Positions 22,911 through 32,305 of a stretch of DNA of 64,000 nt are shown here, one piece after another. The notes beneath the pieces are model-generated. The model did no database searches, was not told the origin of the DNA, and saw nothing but the letters and a program-made list of their open reading frames with translations. The stretch spans positions 62,001 to 126,000 of the forward strand of contig NZ_CP089288.1 in assembly GCF_022819345.1 (NCBI RefSeq). Reading direction: 5' to 3'. Each line of letters begins with the position of its first letter. The first letter of the stretch is position 1. Origin of the DNA: Candidatus Nanosynbacter sp. HMT-352 (GTDB taxonomy: Bacteria; Patescibacteriota; Saccharimonadia; Saccharimonadales; Saccharimonadaceae). The translations under genes were made by a program, and so were the position numbers.

Positions 22911-25361
22911 CTAGCTATTCAATGGCGGATTCTGAATTCCTGACGGCATTTGCGCAGATTGTGAACCTACAATTTGGCGAATTTGATCAGCGGTGATAAT
23001 TGTAGTCGAACCGGGCGCGACAGTTCCCGCCAGCATTTGCTTGGCGACGGTATTCTCGACCGCACGCTGGACGACGCGGCGCATTGGACGAGCTCCTAAT
23101 CTTGGATCATAGCCAGCCTCGACCAACAATTTCTTACCTTCTTCCTCGACCGCAACTTGAATTTTTTGCGGCGCCAAAGTCTTATTAACTCCCGCCAAAA
23201 TCAAATCAACAACCTGCAGCAACTCCTCTTTTCCTAACGGACGGAACAAAACTATTTCATCAAAACGGTTCAAAAACTCTGGGCGGAATAAATTGGCATT
23301 AATCAGCTCGTTGATAAATGTCTGCTCGAATTGTTCCAATTGATAGCCCCGCTCAATATATTCACGAATTCTATCCGCGCCAGCATTTGACGTCGCAATT
23401 ACAATCGTATCGCGAAAACTAATTTCTCGGTTATTTTCGTCGCGAAGTATTCCCTCGTCCAAAAGCTGCAGAAGTGTCGTCAAAACCTGAGGATGAGCCT
23501 TTTCAATTTCATCCAAAAGCACGACAGAAAACGGGCGTTTCTGAACTTGAGCCGTCAAACTCCCTGGATCTCGCGCACCATCCGCAATTAACCTAGCCAC
23601 GTCATCCGGCCTAACAAATTCGTTCAAATCCAAGCGAATCATATTGCCCTCACCGCCAAAATAAACATCCGCCAAAGCTTTAGAAAGCTCCGTTTTACCA
23701 ACACCAGTCGGACCAAGAAACAGGAACGCGCCAATCGGTCGATTCTGATTCCTAACACCTGTGCGCGCGCGGCGAATAGCGTCAGAAACAACTGTCACGG
23801 CTCGCGTTTGATTGATCATTCGCTGATGAATTAACGACTCCAAGTTTAACAATTTTTCCTTCTCGTCACTCAAAGAAGCTACTGAAATTTTTATGCCAAG
23901 AGTCTTTTCAATCGCGTCATCCACAGATTGCGCGGTCACTAGCCCGCCACTCGCATAGCTTGCTGCCGCTTCCAAAATTTTCAACGCCTTACCCGGCATC
24001 ACTAAGTCCTGAACATAACGATCACCAACACGATACGCTTCCGCCAGCGCCTGATACATATATGTCACTTTGTGCTGTGCCTCAAATAAAACCAATTGAT
24101 CGCGCATAATTTTCATAGTTTCAGGTTCGTTTGACGGCTGAATTGCAATTGTATTCAAAGCGTGAGCCAGCTGCGGCTTAGTCTGAGAAATTTGCAAAAA
24201 TCGCTGATCGTCCATCGTTAAAATCGTCCTAAGTCTGCCCGCCTCCAGAATTGGCAATAACACATTACTCAGGTCAACCGAACCAACACCTTCTTCGAAG
24301 AATAATTGCGCATTGTCCAGACATAAAATCACGTTTTTCGACAGAAAAGCTTCGTTCAAAATCATCGTGACTAGATTTTCCAATTCCCCGCGACCCGACG
24401 CCACGCTGATCAACGACGACGCGTCAAGCATAAAAACCTGCTGGTACATCAGCGAACCAGGAACGCCTCGATGTCCGTCAATCAACATTTCCGCAAACGC
24501 CAACACAACGGTACTTTTTCCCGCACCATCAGCTCCAACCAGCGTAATATTCTGCCGCCCGCCAGAACTAAACGTTTTAAGCATCTGCCCCAGTGCCTCC
24601 TCATGCGCAGCCAACTTAGTTGTAAACGCGCCGCCAGATACGCTGACGCTAATATTCTGAGCAAATCGACTCAGCAGTGGCGTATAACCAAAAGACCAAT
24701 CCCTAGCAATTCCGCCCGTATTTAGCGGCTTCTCTTTATATTGGTCAATTAGCGCCTTGATTCGCTCGTACCATCGAATAGCCTCCTCGATATCATGAAA
24801 ATCGATCTTCATATTTGCCAACAAAGAATCGTGTTGTGGCAATTGCTTTACTATTGCCGCCGCCAAAACCGCACTAGTAATCTTCGGGCTTTCCGTACTC
24901 TGCCAGATTTCAATCGCCGCTTTCCAAATCTGCTCCGTTCGATCCGGATCATCGACGGAAATATTGCGCAAGAAATTCGGCGTCAAGCCCAGCCGCACTG
25001 ATAAAAATTGCCCAGCTCGCGTGCCTGTAATTGCCTCAGCAATATCAATCGGCGTCGGTCTGCGCGGCAATTTGCCCAAAACGTCCGCCGCCATCACATC
25101 GTCAATCGTCTTAGGATTTTTACTAATTTCCGCAGTCTTTAAGTCTTTCTCCCACCAAATCGACACCATAATCATTGGACCACTCAGACCAAATAGTAGC
25201 CAGCCAATCGCTCCGTGTTCAATCAACGACCACAGGCCAAGTAACACCATCATAATGCCGACAGCTATCGCCACGATATGCCAGGCATTGCCGAACCTTA
25301 CAGAAAATCGCGCTTTCTGAGCCCGCAAACTGTCGTAATTAAATCTCGGCTCTATTTCCAT
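22911..25361 (-). CDS. Membrane-anchored Clp-type AAA+ ATPase
   Basis: The 816-residue protein begins with two transmembrane helices (about residues 20-70) and a Clp-N-like helical region (85-220). Two AAA+ modules follow. The first has Walker A GADGAGKST, but its Walker B reads CLDNAQ, with Asn in place of the catalytic Glu. The second is intact (Walker A GPTGVGKTE, Walker B LLDEIEKAHP, sensor TSNAG, GARPMRR arginine). No clear (I/L/V)GF loop for ClpP docking is seen after the second sensor. ATG 25361 is preferred: GGGAG stands 7 nt upstream and the start overlaps the preceding stop by 10 nt. Likely a membrane-bound unfoldase or disaggregase. Confidence 0.88.
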   Translation of the reverse strand: MEIEPRFNYDSLRAQKARFSVRFGNAWHIVAIAVGIMMVLLGLWSLIEHGAIGWLLFGLSGPMIMVSIWWEKDLKTAEISKNPKTIDDVMAADVLGKLPRRPTPIDIAEAITGTRAGQFLSVRLGLTPNFLRNISVDDPDRTEQIWKAAIEIWQSTESPKITSAVLAAAIVKQLPQHDSLLANMKIDFHDIEEAIRWYERIKALIDQYKEKPLNTGGIARDWSFGYTPLLSRFAQNISVSVSGGAFTTKLAAHEEALGQMLKTFSSGGRQNITLVGADGAGKSTVVLAFAEMLIDGHRGVPGSLMYQQVFMLDASSLISVASGRGELENLVTMILNEAFLSKNVILCLDNAQLFFEEGVGSVDLSNVLLPILEAGRLRTILTMDDQRFLQISQTKPQLAHALNTIAIQPSNEPETMKIMRDQLVLFEAQHKVTYMYQALAEAYRVGDRYVQDLVMPGKALKILEAAASYASGGLVTAQSVDDAIEKTLGIKISVASLSDEKEKLLNLESLIHQRMINQTRAVTVVSDAIRRARTGVRNQNRPIGAFLFLGPTGVGKTELSKALADVYFGGEGNMIRLDLNEFVRPDDVARLIADGARDPGSLTAQVQKRPFSVVLLDEIEKAHPQVLTTLLQLLDEGILRDENNREISFRDTIVIATSNAGADRIREYIERGYQLEQFEQTFINELINANLFRPEFLNRFDEIVLFRPLGKEELLQVVDLILAGVNKTLAPQKIQVAVEEEGKKLLVEAGYDPRLGARPMRRVVQRAVENTVAKQMLAGTVAPGSTTIITADQIRQIVGSQSAQMPSGIQNPPLNS

Positions 25362-25732
25362 ACAGAAACTCCCATTTGCCATAAAATAATTCCGATAAAC
25401 GGCATCAGCGGCAGTGCTAGCCACATAATAATTCCTAAAATCATCCACAAAAATCGTAGTAATATCATCAATATCCCAATAATTATCACCATAGAGCGCA
25501 CCACCGCGCCAATTACTCGCGAGAACATTTTGTCAAAAAACGCAGATAGCTGCACGGATAAGTCGCCGCCAACCGGAGCGGCTGAAATCTGACGAAACGG
25601 ATTTAATAAGGTTTTCAAAAGTAGCCCGACTGAGAAAAAATCCGCGGTTCGTAAAACCCCCAGAAAACTTTGTCGGATATATTGCAACAAGCCATTGCCA
25701 TACCACCACTGAAAGATACCCACCAAAAACAT
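25352..25732 (-). CDS. Small polytopic membrane protein, Clp operon leader
   Basis: The 126-residue protein has an amphipathic N terminus (FQWWYGNGLLQYIRQSF), a charged middle and two long hydrophobic segments (about residues 70-92 and 95-115). I do not recognise a family. TACAAT at 25739-25744 with upstream TGC ends 6 nt before ATG 25732, which fixes the start. It is translationally coupled to the membrane-anchored Clp ATPase, so it may be a membrane partner of that enzyme. Confidence 0.75.
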   Translation of the reverse strand: MFLVGIFQWWYGNGLLQYIRQSFLGVLRTADFFSVGLLLKTLLNPFRQISAAPVGGDLSVQLSAFFDKMFSRVIGAVVRSMVIIIGILMILLRFLWMILGIIMWLALPLMPFIGIILWQMGVSVWK

Positions 25733-25738
25733 ATTGAT

Positions 25739-25744
25739 ATTGTA
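25739..25744 (-). promoter_or_regulatory. Promoter -10 of the membrane Clp operon, leaderless
   Basis: TGCTACAAT extended -10, 6 nt before ATG 25732. The divergent murT -10 is only 19 bp away, so the two promoters share their upstream DNA. Confidence 0.7.
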
Positions 25745-25763
25745 GCACATCGACCCGGCAGAG

Positions 25764-25769
25764 TATAAT
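25764..25769 (+). promoter_or_regulatory. Promoter -10 of murT, leaderless
   Basis: TATAAT ends 7 nt before ATG 25777. Confidence 0.7.
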
Positions 25770-25776
25770 AGACAAT

Positions 25777-27039
25777 ATGGCAAGACAGATGATTAGTACT
25801 ATTATTGGCAAAAGCGTCAAGAAAGTCGCTAAATTACGCGGTGGCGGTTCAGCCTTGCCGGGTTTGGTGATTGAAAAAATTGACCCAAAATTTATTCAGA
25901 GAACGTTGGCAGATTTGCCGCAAGGCGTGGTGATTATCAGCGGAACGAATGGGAAAACGACGACGACAAAAATCGTCGTAGAGTTGCTGGAATCAGTCGG
26001 GCTGAAAGTCTTCACCAATCGTACTGGCAGCAATTTTTCCCGAGGTGTGGCAGCGGCGCTACTTGATGAGGTCAATATCCGCGGCAAGCTGGACGCCGAC
26101 ATTGCAGTTCTGGAACTGGACGAGGCTTGGGCGGTTAAGTTTGTGCAAATTGTTCGTCCGCGCTTTTCCCTGCTTCTGAATGTTATGCGCGATCAATTGG
26201 ACAGATTTGGAGAAATCGACAATACAGCCGCATTGCTTCAAAAAATAGCTGAAGCCACCAGCGACACTGTCGTTCTCAACCGCGACGATCCACGAATTTT
26301 TAAGATTAGCGAACATACTCAGGCTAAAAAAGTTTTCTTCGGTACAACCAGCGAATTACTTCAATTGATGCCAACGGACGACACTCTAAAATACGGAACC
26401 GCAACCGCGAATCAGAGCGTGGCGGCTGATGTTTTATTGAAAAAAATTAACGCTCAACAGGCGACTTTTCAAATTGACAATAAAGAAATCGACGTAGATC
26501 TACAACTCACTGGAGTTTATAATCTTCTCAATGCGGCGGCGGCGGTTGCCCTGGCTCGACAAATAGCGGGACCGGAAATTACCGATATGATTTTATCTGC
26601 GCTGGAAAGCATAAAGCCGGCGTTTGGTCGTGGCGAAACGATTTACCTGAATGGCACGCCAATTGAGCTTATTTTAGTGAAAAATCCAAGCGGCTTTCGG
26701 TTGGCACTTCTGTCGTTTGCCAAAAATAATAGCACTACGATGATCGCTGTTAATGACAATTACGCCGACGGACGAGATGTAAGTTGGTTCTGGGACGTCG
26801 ATTTTTCACTATTAAAAAACGTAGCAATGATCAGTGGCGCGCGCGCTTACGATATGGCTTTGCGGCTTCAATATGACGACATTCCAATTGGGAAAATTGA
26901 CACCAATATTTCGAAAGCCTTGGGAGATTTCATTAATACTAATCCCGATGAGCCAAAACAGATTTTTTGTAGCTACACAGCCATGACGACAATTCGTCGC
27001 CTACTGAGCGAAAAAACCGACGTGGAGGAAATATCATAA
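25777..27039 (+). CDS. murT: Lipid II isoglutaminyl synthase, Mur-ligase subunit
   Basis: MurT activates the D-Glu carboxyl of lipid II so that GatD-derived ammonia can amidate it. The 420-residue protein has the Mur ligase P-loop SGTNGKTTTTK near residue 54, NRTGSNFSRG, an ELDEAWA magnesium site and the NVMRDQLDRFGE segment. The DUF1727-type C-terminal domain (VKNPSGFRL, AVNDNYADGRD) is present. The CxxC...CxxC zinc ribbon known from Gram-positive MurT is absent: the region around residues 190-230 has no cysteine. The last base of its stop codon is the first base of gatD. Confidence 0.93.
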   Translation: MARQMISTIIGKSVKKVAKLRGGGSALPGLVIEKIDPKFIQRTLADLPQGVVIISGTNGKTTTTKIVVELLESVGLKVFTNRTGSNFSRGVAAALLDEVNIRGKLDADIAVLELDEAWAVKFVQIVRPRFSLLLNVMRDQLDRFGEIDNTAALLQKIAEATSDTVVLNRDDPRIFKISEHTQAKKVFFGTTSELLQLMPTDDTLKYGTATANQSVAADVLLKKINAQQATFQIDNKEIDVDLQLTGVYNLLNAAAAVALARQIAGPEITDMILSALESIKPAFGRGETIYLNGTPIELILVKNPSGFRLALLSFAKNNSTTMIAVNDNYADGRDVSWFWDVDFSLLKNVAMISGARAYDMALRLQYDDIPIGKIDTNISKALGDFINTNPDEPKQIFCSYTAMTTIRRLLSEKTDVEEIS

Positions 27040-27761
27040 TGAAAATAACAATTGCGCAACTTTATCCGCGAGATATGAATCTTTATGGCGACTGGGGCAA
27101 CACGCTAGTTCTGAAAAAACGGCTGGAGCGACGCGGCTTTGAAGTTGAGATTATCGATCACAATCCAGGCGATTCAACGGATTTTTCTAAAATTGATATT
27201 TTTGTTGGCGGCGGCGGACAAGATTCCGGGCAGACGATTATCCAAAATGATCTTCTGTCGCGAGCTGATGAACTGCGACAATTAGCAAAAGACGGTGTGC
27301 CGATGTTGATGATTTGCGGAATGTACCAATTATTTGGTCGATTTTTCCGAACACTCAAGGGCGAGGAAATTGTTGGCGCTAACATTCTGCCGATTGAAAC
27401 AATTGCTGGTGACGAGCGGATGATTGGTAATATTGTTATCAAAAGCCAGGAATTTGGCGATATCGTTGGCTATGAAAATCACAGCGGACAAACTTTCTTA
27501 GATAAGACAGCCAAACCTCTTGGGCAAGTTATTAAAGGCGCCGGCAATAATATGACCGATGCAAACGAAGGTGTTCGCTATAACAACGTCATTGCCACTT
27601 ACCTCCACGGCCCGATTCTACCCAAAAACCTGCAGATTGCAGATTTTCTTATTGGCGAAGCACTAGAGCGACGCGGCGTAAGCGCGAACTCGGGACTGGG
27701 AAAAATTGACAATACTTTAGCGAATAAAGCGAGAGAGATAGCGTTAAAATTATCCAGATAA
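27039..27761 (+). CDS. gatD: Lipid II isoglutaminyl synthase, glutaminase subunit
   Basis: GatD hydrolyses glutamine and passes ammonia to MurT. The 240-residue class I (CobB/CobQ-type) amidotransferase has the catalytic cysteine in LMICGMYQLFGRFF near residue 94 and the catalytic histidine in ATYLHGPILPKN near 190. GYENHSGQT and the GGGGQDSGQ loop fit the family. It overlaps murT by 1 nt. The pair indicates that the peptidoglycan stem peptide carries D-isoglutamine. Confidence 0.94.
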   Translation: MKITIAQLYPRDMNLYGDWGNTLVLKKRLERRGFEVEIIDHNPGDSTDFSKIDIFVGGGGQDSGQTIIQNDLLSRADELRQLAKDGVPMLMICGMYQLFGRFFRTLKGEEIVGANILPIETIAGDERMIGNIVIKSQEFGDIVGYENHSGQTFLDKTAKPLGQVIKGAGNNMTDANEGVRYNNVIATYLHGPILPKNLQIADFLIGEALERRGVSANSGLGKIDNTLANKAREIALKLSR

Positions 27762-27764
27762 TTC

Positions 27765-29285
27765 ATGAAAAAAATCCGTATATATCTTAAAAAGCTATAT
27801 GCATTTCTTTATAAAATGCCAGGTTGGATTTGGCTAATCCCAATCTTAATTTTAGCCATCAACGTTCGACTTACCTATTTAACAAAAGCCAATATTTGGC
27901 ACGATGAAGGATATACGGCGGCCATCATTCAGCAGCCGATCAGGGAAATTATCGCCATCACAACCACAGATGTTCACCCGCCGCTTTATTACGTTATCAT
28001 GCACGTTTGGCAATCGATTTTCGGCAATTCCGTAGCTTCGCTCAGAGGATTTAGTGTTACGTGCGGAGTTCTGACGATTGCCCTATTATTCCTATTACTC
28101 CAAAGACTTTTCTCTAAAAGAATCGCCGTATTCGGAAGTTTTTTAGCAGCGCTAGGACCATTCTTAATTCGCTATAGCGACGAAGCTCGAATGTATGCAC
28201 TGGCGGCATTTTTGGCTGTAGCAATGACATACGCATTTGTCGTGGCGGTCGAGCGCAAAAACAAGAAGTTCTGGTGGGCGCTATACGGAATTTTAGTAGC
28301 ACTCGGTCTTTATACTCAGTATTTTCTAGCGCTCATATTACCGGCACATTTTGTTTATATTTGGCTAAAGCTTGGCGGAAATCACACTGCCATAAAAAAT
28401 ATATTTAAGGACAAAAACGTTTGGCTTGCCGCAGAAACATGCTTTTTACTATTCCTCCCCTGGCTACCAGTTATGATCTCCCAGACCAGCCGGGTAAGCG
28501 GCAGCTTCTGGATCCCCGAAGTCACTAAATTTACCATCCCGACAACATTATCAATGTTCTTAACTTATGACGACAGAATTGTCCGCTATTTTGGATTGCT
28601 ACTGCCACCAATTATAATCGTAATTTCATTCATCCTAGCCAAAAAACACCCAAAATACCAAGCAGCAATTTGGATTTTAACAATTTGGTTGCTGCTGCCG
28701 ATGATCATCGTTTACATACTCAGCCAGGGTCGACCAGTTTACTTAGATCGATACTTCACTTATTCAGTGCCAGCGTTTTACGGCTTGATTGCGGTATTCA
28801 TCGGGCTTATTTTTTCTAATAAAAAATGGTGGCCTATTGGAATATCTATTGTCCTGACATTATTTATCGGTCATTACATGTGGCACATCGGCGGTAAAAA
28901 TATTGCGGAATCATCCTGGAATAATACCAACACAGCCATGAATCATATAAATAAAAATATCCAGAGTAGTGATGTTATTATCTCTGGCGAGATCTACACC
29001 TATTTTCATACTTCCTATTACAACCACACAAATAAAGAGATTATTCTCCTGAAGCCAAAAGAAGAGCTGGGTTGGGTTGGCGAATGGGGATTAATTAAGA
29101 AACTAAATACTCCAGAAATTAGTTCTTTAGAGTCAGTAAAATCTCCAAGAATCTGGCTAATTCTTCGCGAAAAAACATATGACGAATATAAAAAACAAGT
29201 TCCGCCCTATTGGCAATTAAAGCAAGAATTCCATGATGGCGACTTGATTATTGGATTATACGAAAATAAAAAAATAACTGGTTAA
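27765..29285 (+). CDS. Polytopic membrane glycosyltransferase (GT39/ArnT-like)
   Basis: The 506-residue protein has about eleven to twelve hydrophobic helices. The first external loop reads WHDEGYTAAI, placing the catalytic acidic residues typical of GT-C enzymes near residue 47; TDVHPPLYY follows about 25 residues later. The C-terminal 100 residues are a soluble periplasmic-type domain. Such enzymes use polyprenyl-phosphate sugars to decorate proteins or lipids outside the membrane; the acceptor is unknown. It starts 3 nt after the gatD stop, so it belongs to the murT-gatD operon and may modify cell-envelope glycans. Confidence 0.88.
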   Translation: MKKIRIYLKKLYAFLYKMPGWIWLIPILILAINVRLTYLTKANIWHDEGYTAAIIQQPIREIIAITTTDVHPPLYYVIMHVWQSIFGNSVASLRGFSVTCGVLTIALLFLLLQRLFSKRIAVFGSFLAALGPFLIRYSDEARMYALAAFLAVAMTYAFVVAVERKNKKFWWALYGILVALGLYTQYFLALILPAHFVYIWLKLGGNHTAIKNIFKDKNVWLAAETCFLLFLPWLPVMISQTSRVSGSFWIPEVTKFTIPTTLSMFLTYDDRIVRYFGLLLPPIIIVISFILAKKHPKYQAAIWILTIWLLLPMIIVYILSQGRPVYLDRYFTYSVPAFYGLIAVFIGLIFSNKKWWPIGISIVLTLFIGHYMWHIGGKNIAESSWNNTNTAMNHINKNIQSSDVIISGEIYTYFHTSYYNHTNKEIILLKPKEELGWVGEWGLIKKLNTPEISSLESVKSPRIWLILREKTYDEYKKQVPPYWQLKQEFHDGDLIIGLYENKKITG

Positions 29286-29301
29286 ATACCAGTTATTTTA
29301 A
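29273..29301 (+). terminator. Terminator of the murT-gatD-glycosyltransferase operon
   Basis: AATAACTGGT and ACCAGTTATT form a 10-bp perfect stem with a 5-nt loop followed by TTTTA. The stop codon of the glycosyltransferase lies in the loop. Confidence 0.75.
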
Positions 29302-29320
29302 TACATTGAATGATTTCAAT

Positions 29321-29397
29321 TGGTCGGGGTGAAAGGACTCGAACCTTCGACCTCACGGTCCCAAACCGCGCGCGCTAGCCAACTGCGCCACACCCCG
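29321..29397 (-). tRNA. tRNA-Pro (anticodon TGG)
   Basis: Acceptor CGGGGTG/CACCCCG, anticodon stem CGCGG/CCGTG with loop TTTGGGA, so the anticodon is TGG and not GGG. CCA is encoded. Confidence 0.94.
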
Positions 29398-29499
29398 AAG
29401 ATATCTCTATCATTCGCTCTGATCTATCTTAACATATATCACTGAATAAGTACAGGAAAATCCCATAAAACTTAAAAGAGATCACTAAAAATACAACAG

Positions 29500-30135
29500 C
29501 TAAGCATTCACGGCTTCAATCTCAACTGACAGCACTTCTTTTTTGATTGGCAAAGATTGACCGGGCTCGAACGTATAAACCAATAATTGACCGAATGGCA
29601 TCTCTACATTCGCCATCTCAGCCTCTGGAACTTGATCAAGATGTTTAATTAAAGCCCGAATAGAATTGCCGTGAGCCACCAATAAAATATTCTCTCCATT
29701 CTGCAATTTCGGCAAAATCTCTTGCTCGAAATATGGAACAACTCGTGCATAAACATCTTTCAAAGTTTCGCCGCCCGGCACTGGATAATCCCAACCGCGC
29801 CGAATGCCATTAAAAGCCTCTTCGCCAATCTCCGCTTTAACTTCCCATTTATTTTTTCCAGTCAAATCACCGTAATCACGCTCGTTTAACTCAGTTGCAT
29901 GCGTTGTTGGTAGATTTTCGACACCACAGCCTTCGAGTAGTGCTGCCAAAGTTTGTTGTGTGCGTTTTAATGATGAAGTGTAAGCTTCATTAAATGACAA
30001 GCCTTTCAATAAAGCGCCCAATCGCACTGTGTCATTATGACCCTTTTCCGTCAAATTAACATCCGTCCAGCCAGTCCACTTACCGAGCAGATTCCACTCG
30101 CTCTCACCGTGCCGACTAATAACTAATATTCCCAT
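29500..30135 (-). CDS. gpmA: 2,3-bisphosphoglycerate-dependent phosphoglycerate mutase
   Basis: The enzyme interconverts 3- and 2-phosphoglycerate. The 211-residue protein has the phospho-histidine motif ISRHGESEWN near residue 8, GWTDVNLTEKG, TSSLKRTQQT, an NERDYGDLTGKNK lid and the second histidine in VAHGNSIRAL. It overlaps the NUDIX gene stop by 1 nt and has GGAGGG before the ATG. With pgk and pyk it covers most of lower glycolysis in this window. Confidence 0.94.
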   Translation of the reverse strand: MGILVISRHGESEWNLLGKWTGWTDVNLTEKGHNDTVRLGALLKGLSFNEAYTSSLKRTQQTLAALLEGCGVENLPTTHATELNERDYGDLTGKNKWEVKAEIGEEAFNGIRRGWDYPVPGGETLKDVYARVVPYFEQEILPKLQNGENILLVAHGNSIRALIKHLDQVPEAEMANVEMPFGQLLVYTFEPGQSLPIKKEVLSVEIEAVNA

Positions 30136-30662
30136 TATTTCCCTCCAATCATCGGCGAAAAAAATTCTACAACTTCTTTTTTCACGCCGTCATTATCAAT
30201 AATTTTCGTATTTACGTAACCGAATTTATCAATTGCCCAAAATCTGATTGCCCAGAGCAGCGACATATCTTCAAAGTCAACCTCATTTTTGGCAATAAAT
30301 TTGCTAGCCACAATTTCCGATTCCTGCAATTTTATCTCAGAAAAAGCATCGTTTTCTAACTTTGTAAAAAACACAAATTGATGCGTCAAAAACTCATCAG
30401 AATGACGCGAAGCAACCATCGCAAGCTTCAAGCCCTTAGGGTCGACCTGAATATCAACTTCTTCTTTCACCTCGCGTATCGCCGCTTCCAACGGAGATTC
30501 TCCAGCGTCAACAATGCCACCAGGCAGCGACCAATGGTCTTTATAGCCAGCCTTGACAATCAATAGTTCGCCCTGCTCATTTTCAATCAGCACCGCCGCA
30601 CTAGAAAAACGCCTATCCAAACTTGCCAACCAAGCCCGTCGCTCTTCATCTGTAAATTTCAT
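30135..30662 (-). CDS. NUDIX hydrolase
   Basis: The 175-residue protein contains a complete NUDIX box, GIVDAGESPLEAAIREVKEE (about residues 49-68), which coordinates magnesium for hydrolysis of nucleoside diphosphate derivatives. The N terminus (AAVLIENEQGELLIVKAGY) is a typical NUDIX strand. The substrate cannot be read from sequence. It sits between rny and gpmA with 1-nt overlaps at both ends, so it is the middle gene of one operon and may act in RNA or nucleotide clean-up. Confidence 0.9.
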   Translation of the reverse strand: MKFTDEERRAWLASLDRRFSSAAVLIENEQGELLIVKAGYKDHWSLPGGIVDAGESPLEAAIREVKEEVDIQVDPKGLKLAMVASRHSDEFLTHQFVFFTKLENDAFSEIKLQESEIVASKFIAKNEVDFEDMSLLWAIRFWAIDKFGYVNTKIIDNDGVKKEVVEFFSPMIGGK

Positions 30663-32152
30663 TATTTAGCAAACTCAATTGCTCGCGTTTCGCGAATCAC
30701 GTTAACCTTAATTGTGCCAGGATATTGCATCGTCGACTCAATTTTCGTCGCAATATCTCGCGCCAATTTAATCGCCGACAAATCATCAACCGTCTGAGGT
30801 CTCACAATCACACGAACTTCACGGCCGGCAGAAATTGCATAAGCCTTATCGATTCCCTCAAAACTCGTAGCGACGTTTTCCAAATCGCGCATTCGCTCTG
30901 CAAAGTTTTCAGCAGAAACATTACGCGCACCTGGACGTGCAGCCGAAGCAGCGTCGCAAACTCGAACAATAATTGCCTCTGGAGTTGTCGCTTCGATGTC
31001 ATCGTGGTGTGCTTCGATTGCGTGGACAATTCTCTCATCCATGCCATATTTACGAGCTAATTCCGCCCCAATATGATGATGCTTGCCCTCAATTTTATGC
31101 GACACCGCCTTACCGACATCATGAAGAAGTGTAGCAATTTTTGTAATGCGCACGTCCGCACCGATTTCCTCAGCAATCATCCCCGCAATTTGCGCCATCT
31201 CAGTCGAATGCTTCAAGACGTTCTGACCGAAGCTGGTACGAAACTTCAGCTCACCAAGCAATAGCAGCATTTCCTTCGGAATCCCAACTACGCCAGTTTC
31301 GCGCATAGCATCTTCACCAGCTTGTCGAACCTCTTTTTCAATCTGTTTTTTGGCCTTAGCAACCACCTCTTCAATACGCGCAGGATGAATACGACCGTCC
31401 TTCATCAACATCTCAAGACTCAAGCGAGCCACTTGCCTGCGAACAGGATCAAAACTCGACAAAATAATCATGCCAGGTGTGTCGTCAACTAAAATATCGA
31501 CACCAGTTTCGCGCTGCAGCGCCTGAATATTACGCCCTTCCTTACCAATAATTCGACCCTTCATCTCGTCATCAGTCAACTTGACCGCAGTCACCGTGCG
31601 CTCAGCAGTAACTTCACTACTCATCCGCTCCATCGCGGTCACTAGGATCATTTGCGCCCGTTCTTCAGCGTCATCCATTGCGTCATGCTGTAATTTCGAC
31701 ACCAAACCGACCAAGTCTTGCTTAATGTCGCGCTCAGTCATCTGAATTAACTTATCGGCAGCGTCTTTTTTCTTCAATCCAGCGATTTTTTCCAATTTCT
31801 CCTGCTGTCTGGAGCGGATGTCGCGAATTTCATTTTTAAGATTATCAACTTCATCCTCATGCGCGCGCAACTTTTCTGCTCGTCGATCAAGCTCCTCCAA
31901 TTTATTGTCCAGAGTCTTCTCGCGATCCGCCAAACGATTTTCGGTCTTTTGCCATTCCTTGCGACGCTCGTTTTCGATCTTAAGCGCCTCATCCTTAGCC
32001 TTAAGGACAATGTCGCTCGCCTTAGTTTTCGCATCTGCCAGATCTCGCTCAATCTGATTTTTACCGTTAATTTGGCGAGTTCTCTGATATCCAACAAGAC
32101 CAGCAGCGCCCGCGCCAGCTCCAACAGCCGCGGCAATAATTACTTCTATCAT
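30662..32152 (-). CDS. rny: Ribonuclease Y
   Basis: RNase Y is a membrane-anchored endoribonuclease that starts mRNA decay. The 496-residue protein has an N-terminal transmembrane helix (EVIIAAAVGAGAGAAGLVG), a long charged coiled coil to about residue 190, and a KH domain with the GKEGRNIQALQ loop. An HD domain follows, with metal ligands in LKHSTEMAQ, ATLLHDVGKA and AIEAHHDD. Start 32152 is preferred over 32158 because AAGGA is then 6 nt away. TATAAT on the minus strand near 32270 would give a leader of about 110 nt. Confidence 0.95.
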   Translation of the reverse strand: MIEVIIAAAVGAGAGAAGLVGYQRTRQINGKNQIERDLADAKTKASDIVLKAKDEALKIENERRKEWQKTENRLADREKTLDNKLEELDRRAEKLRAHEDEVDNLKNEIRDIRSRQQEKLEKIAGLKKKDAADKLIQMTERDIKQDLVGLVSKLQHDAMDDAEERAQMILVTAMERMSSEVTAERTVTAVKLTDDEMKGRIIGKEGRNIQALQRETGVDILVDDTPGMIILSSFDPVRRQVARLSLEMLMKDGRIHPARIEEVVAKAKKQIEKEVRQAGEDAMRETGVVGIPKEMLLLLGELKFRTSFGQNVLKHSTEMAQIAGMIAEEIGADVRITKIATLLHDVGKAVSHKIEGKHHHIGAELARKYGMDERIVHAIEAHHDDIEATTPEAIIVRVCDAASAARPGARNVSAENFAERMRDLENVATSFEGIDKAYAISAGREVRVIVRPQTVDDLSAIKLARDIATKIESTMQYPGTIKVNVIRETRAIEFAK

Positions 32153-32305
32153 TATCATTCCTTTCCGATCAGCCGCCCCTGAGTGTTCGTCTCAAGGAAA
32201 AATATCAACAGCCAATCAACTTCAAACTATCTAATTCGGCGAATCAAAAATCACAAACCGCCGTAATTTAATTATACACGGTTTTGACGGCTTGGGCGAT
32301 AAAAA

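Noticed and set aside
29321-29397. tRNA-Pro with anticodon GGG
   Set aside because: Correct stem pairing (CGCGG/CCGTG) sets the loop as TTTGGGA, so the anticodon is TGG.
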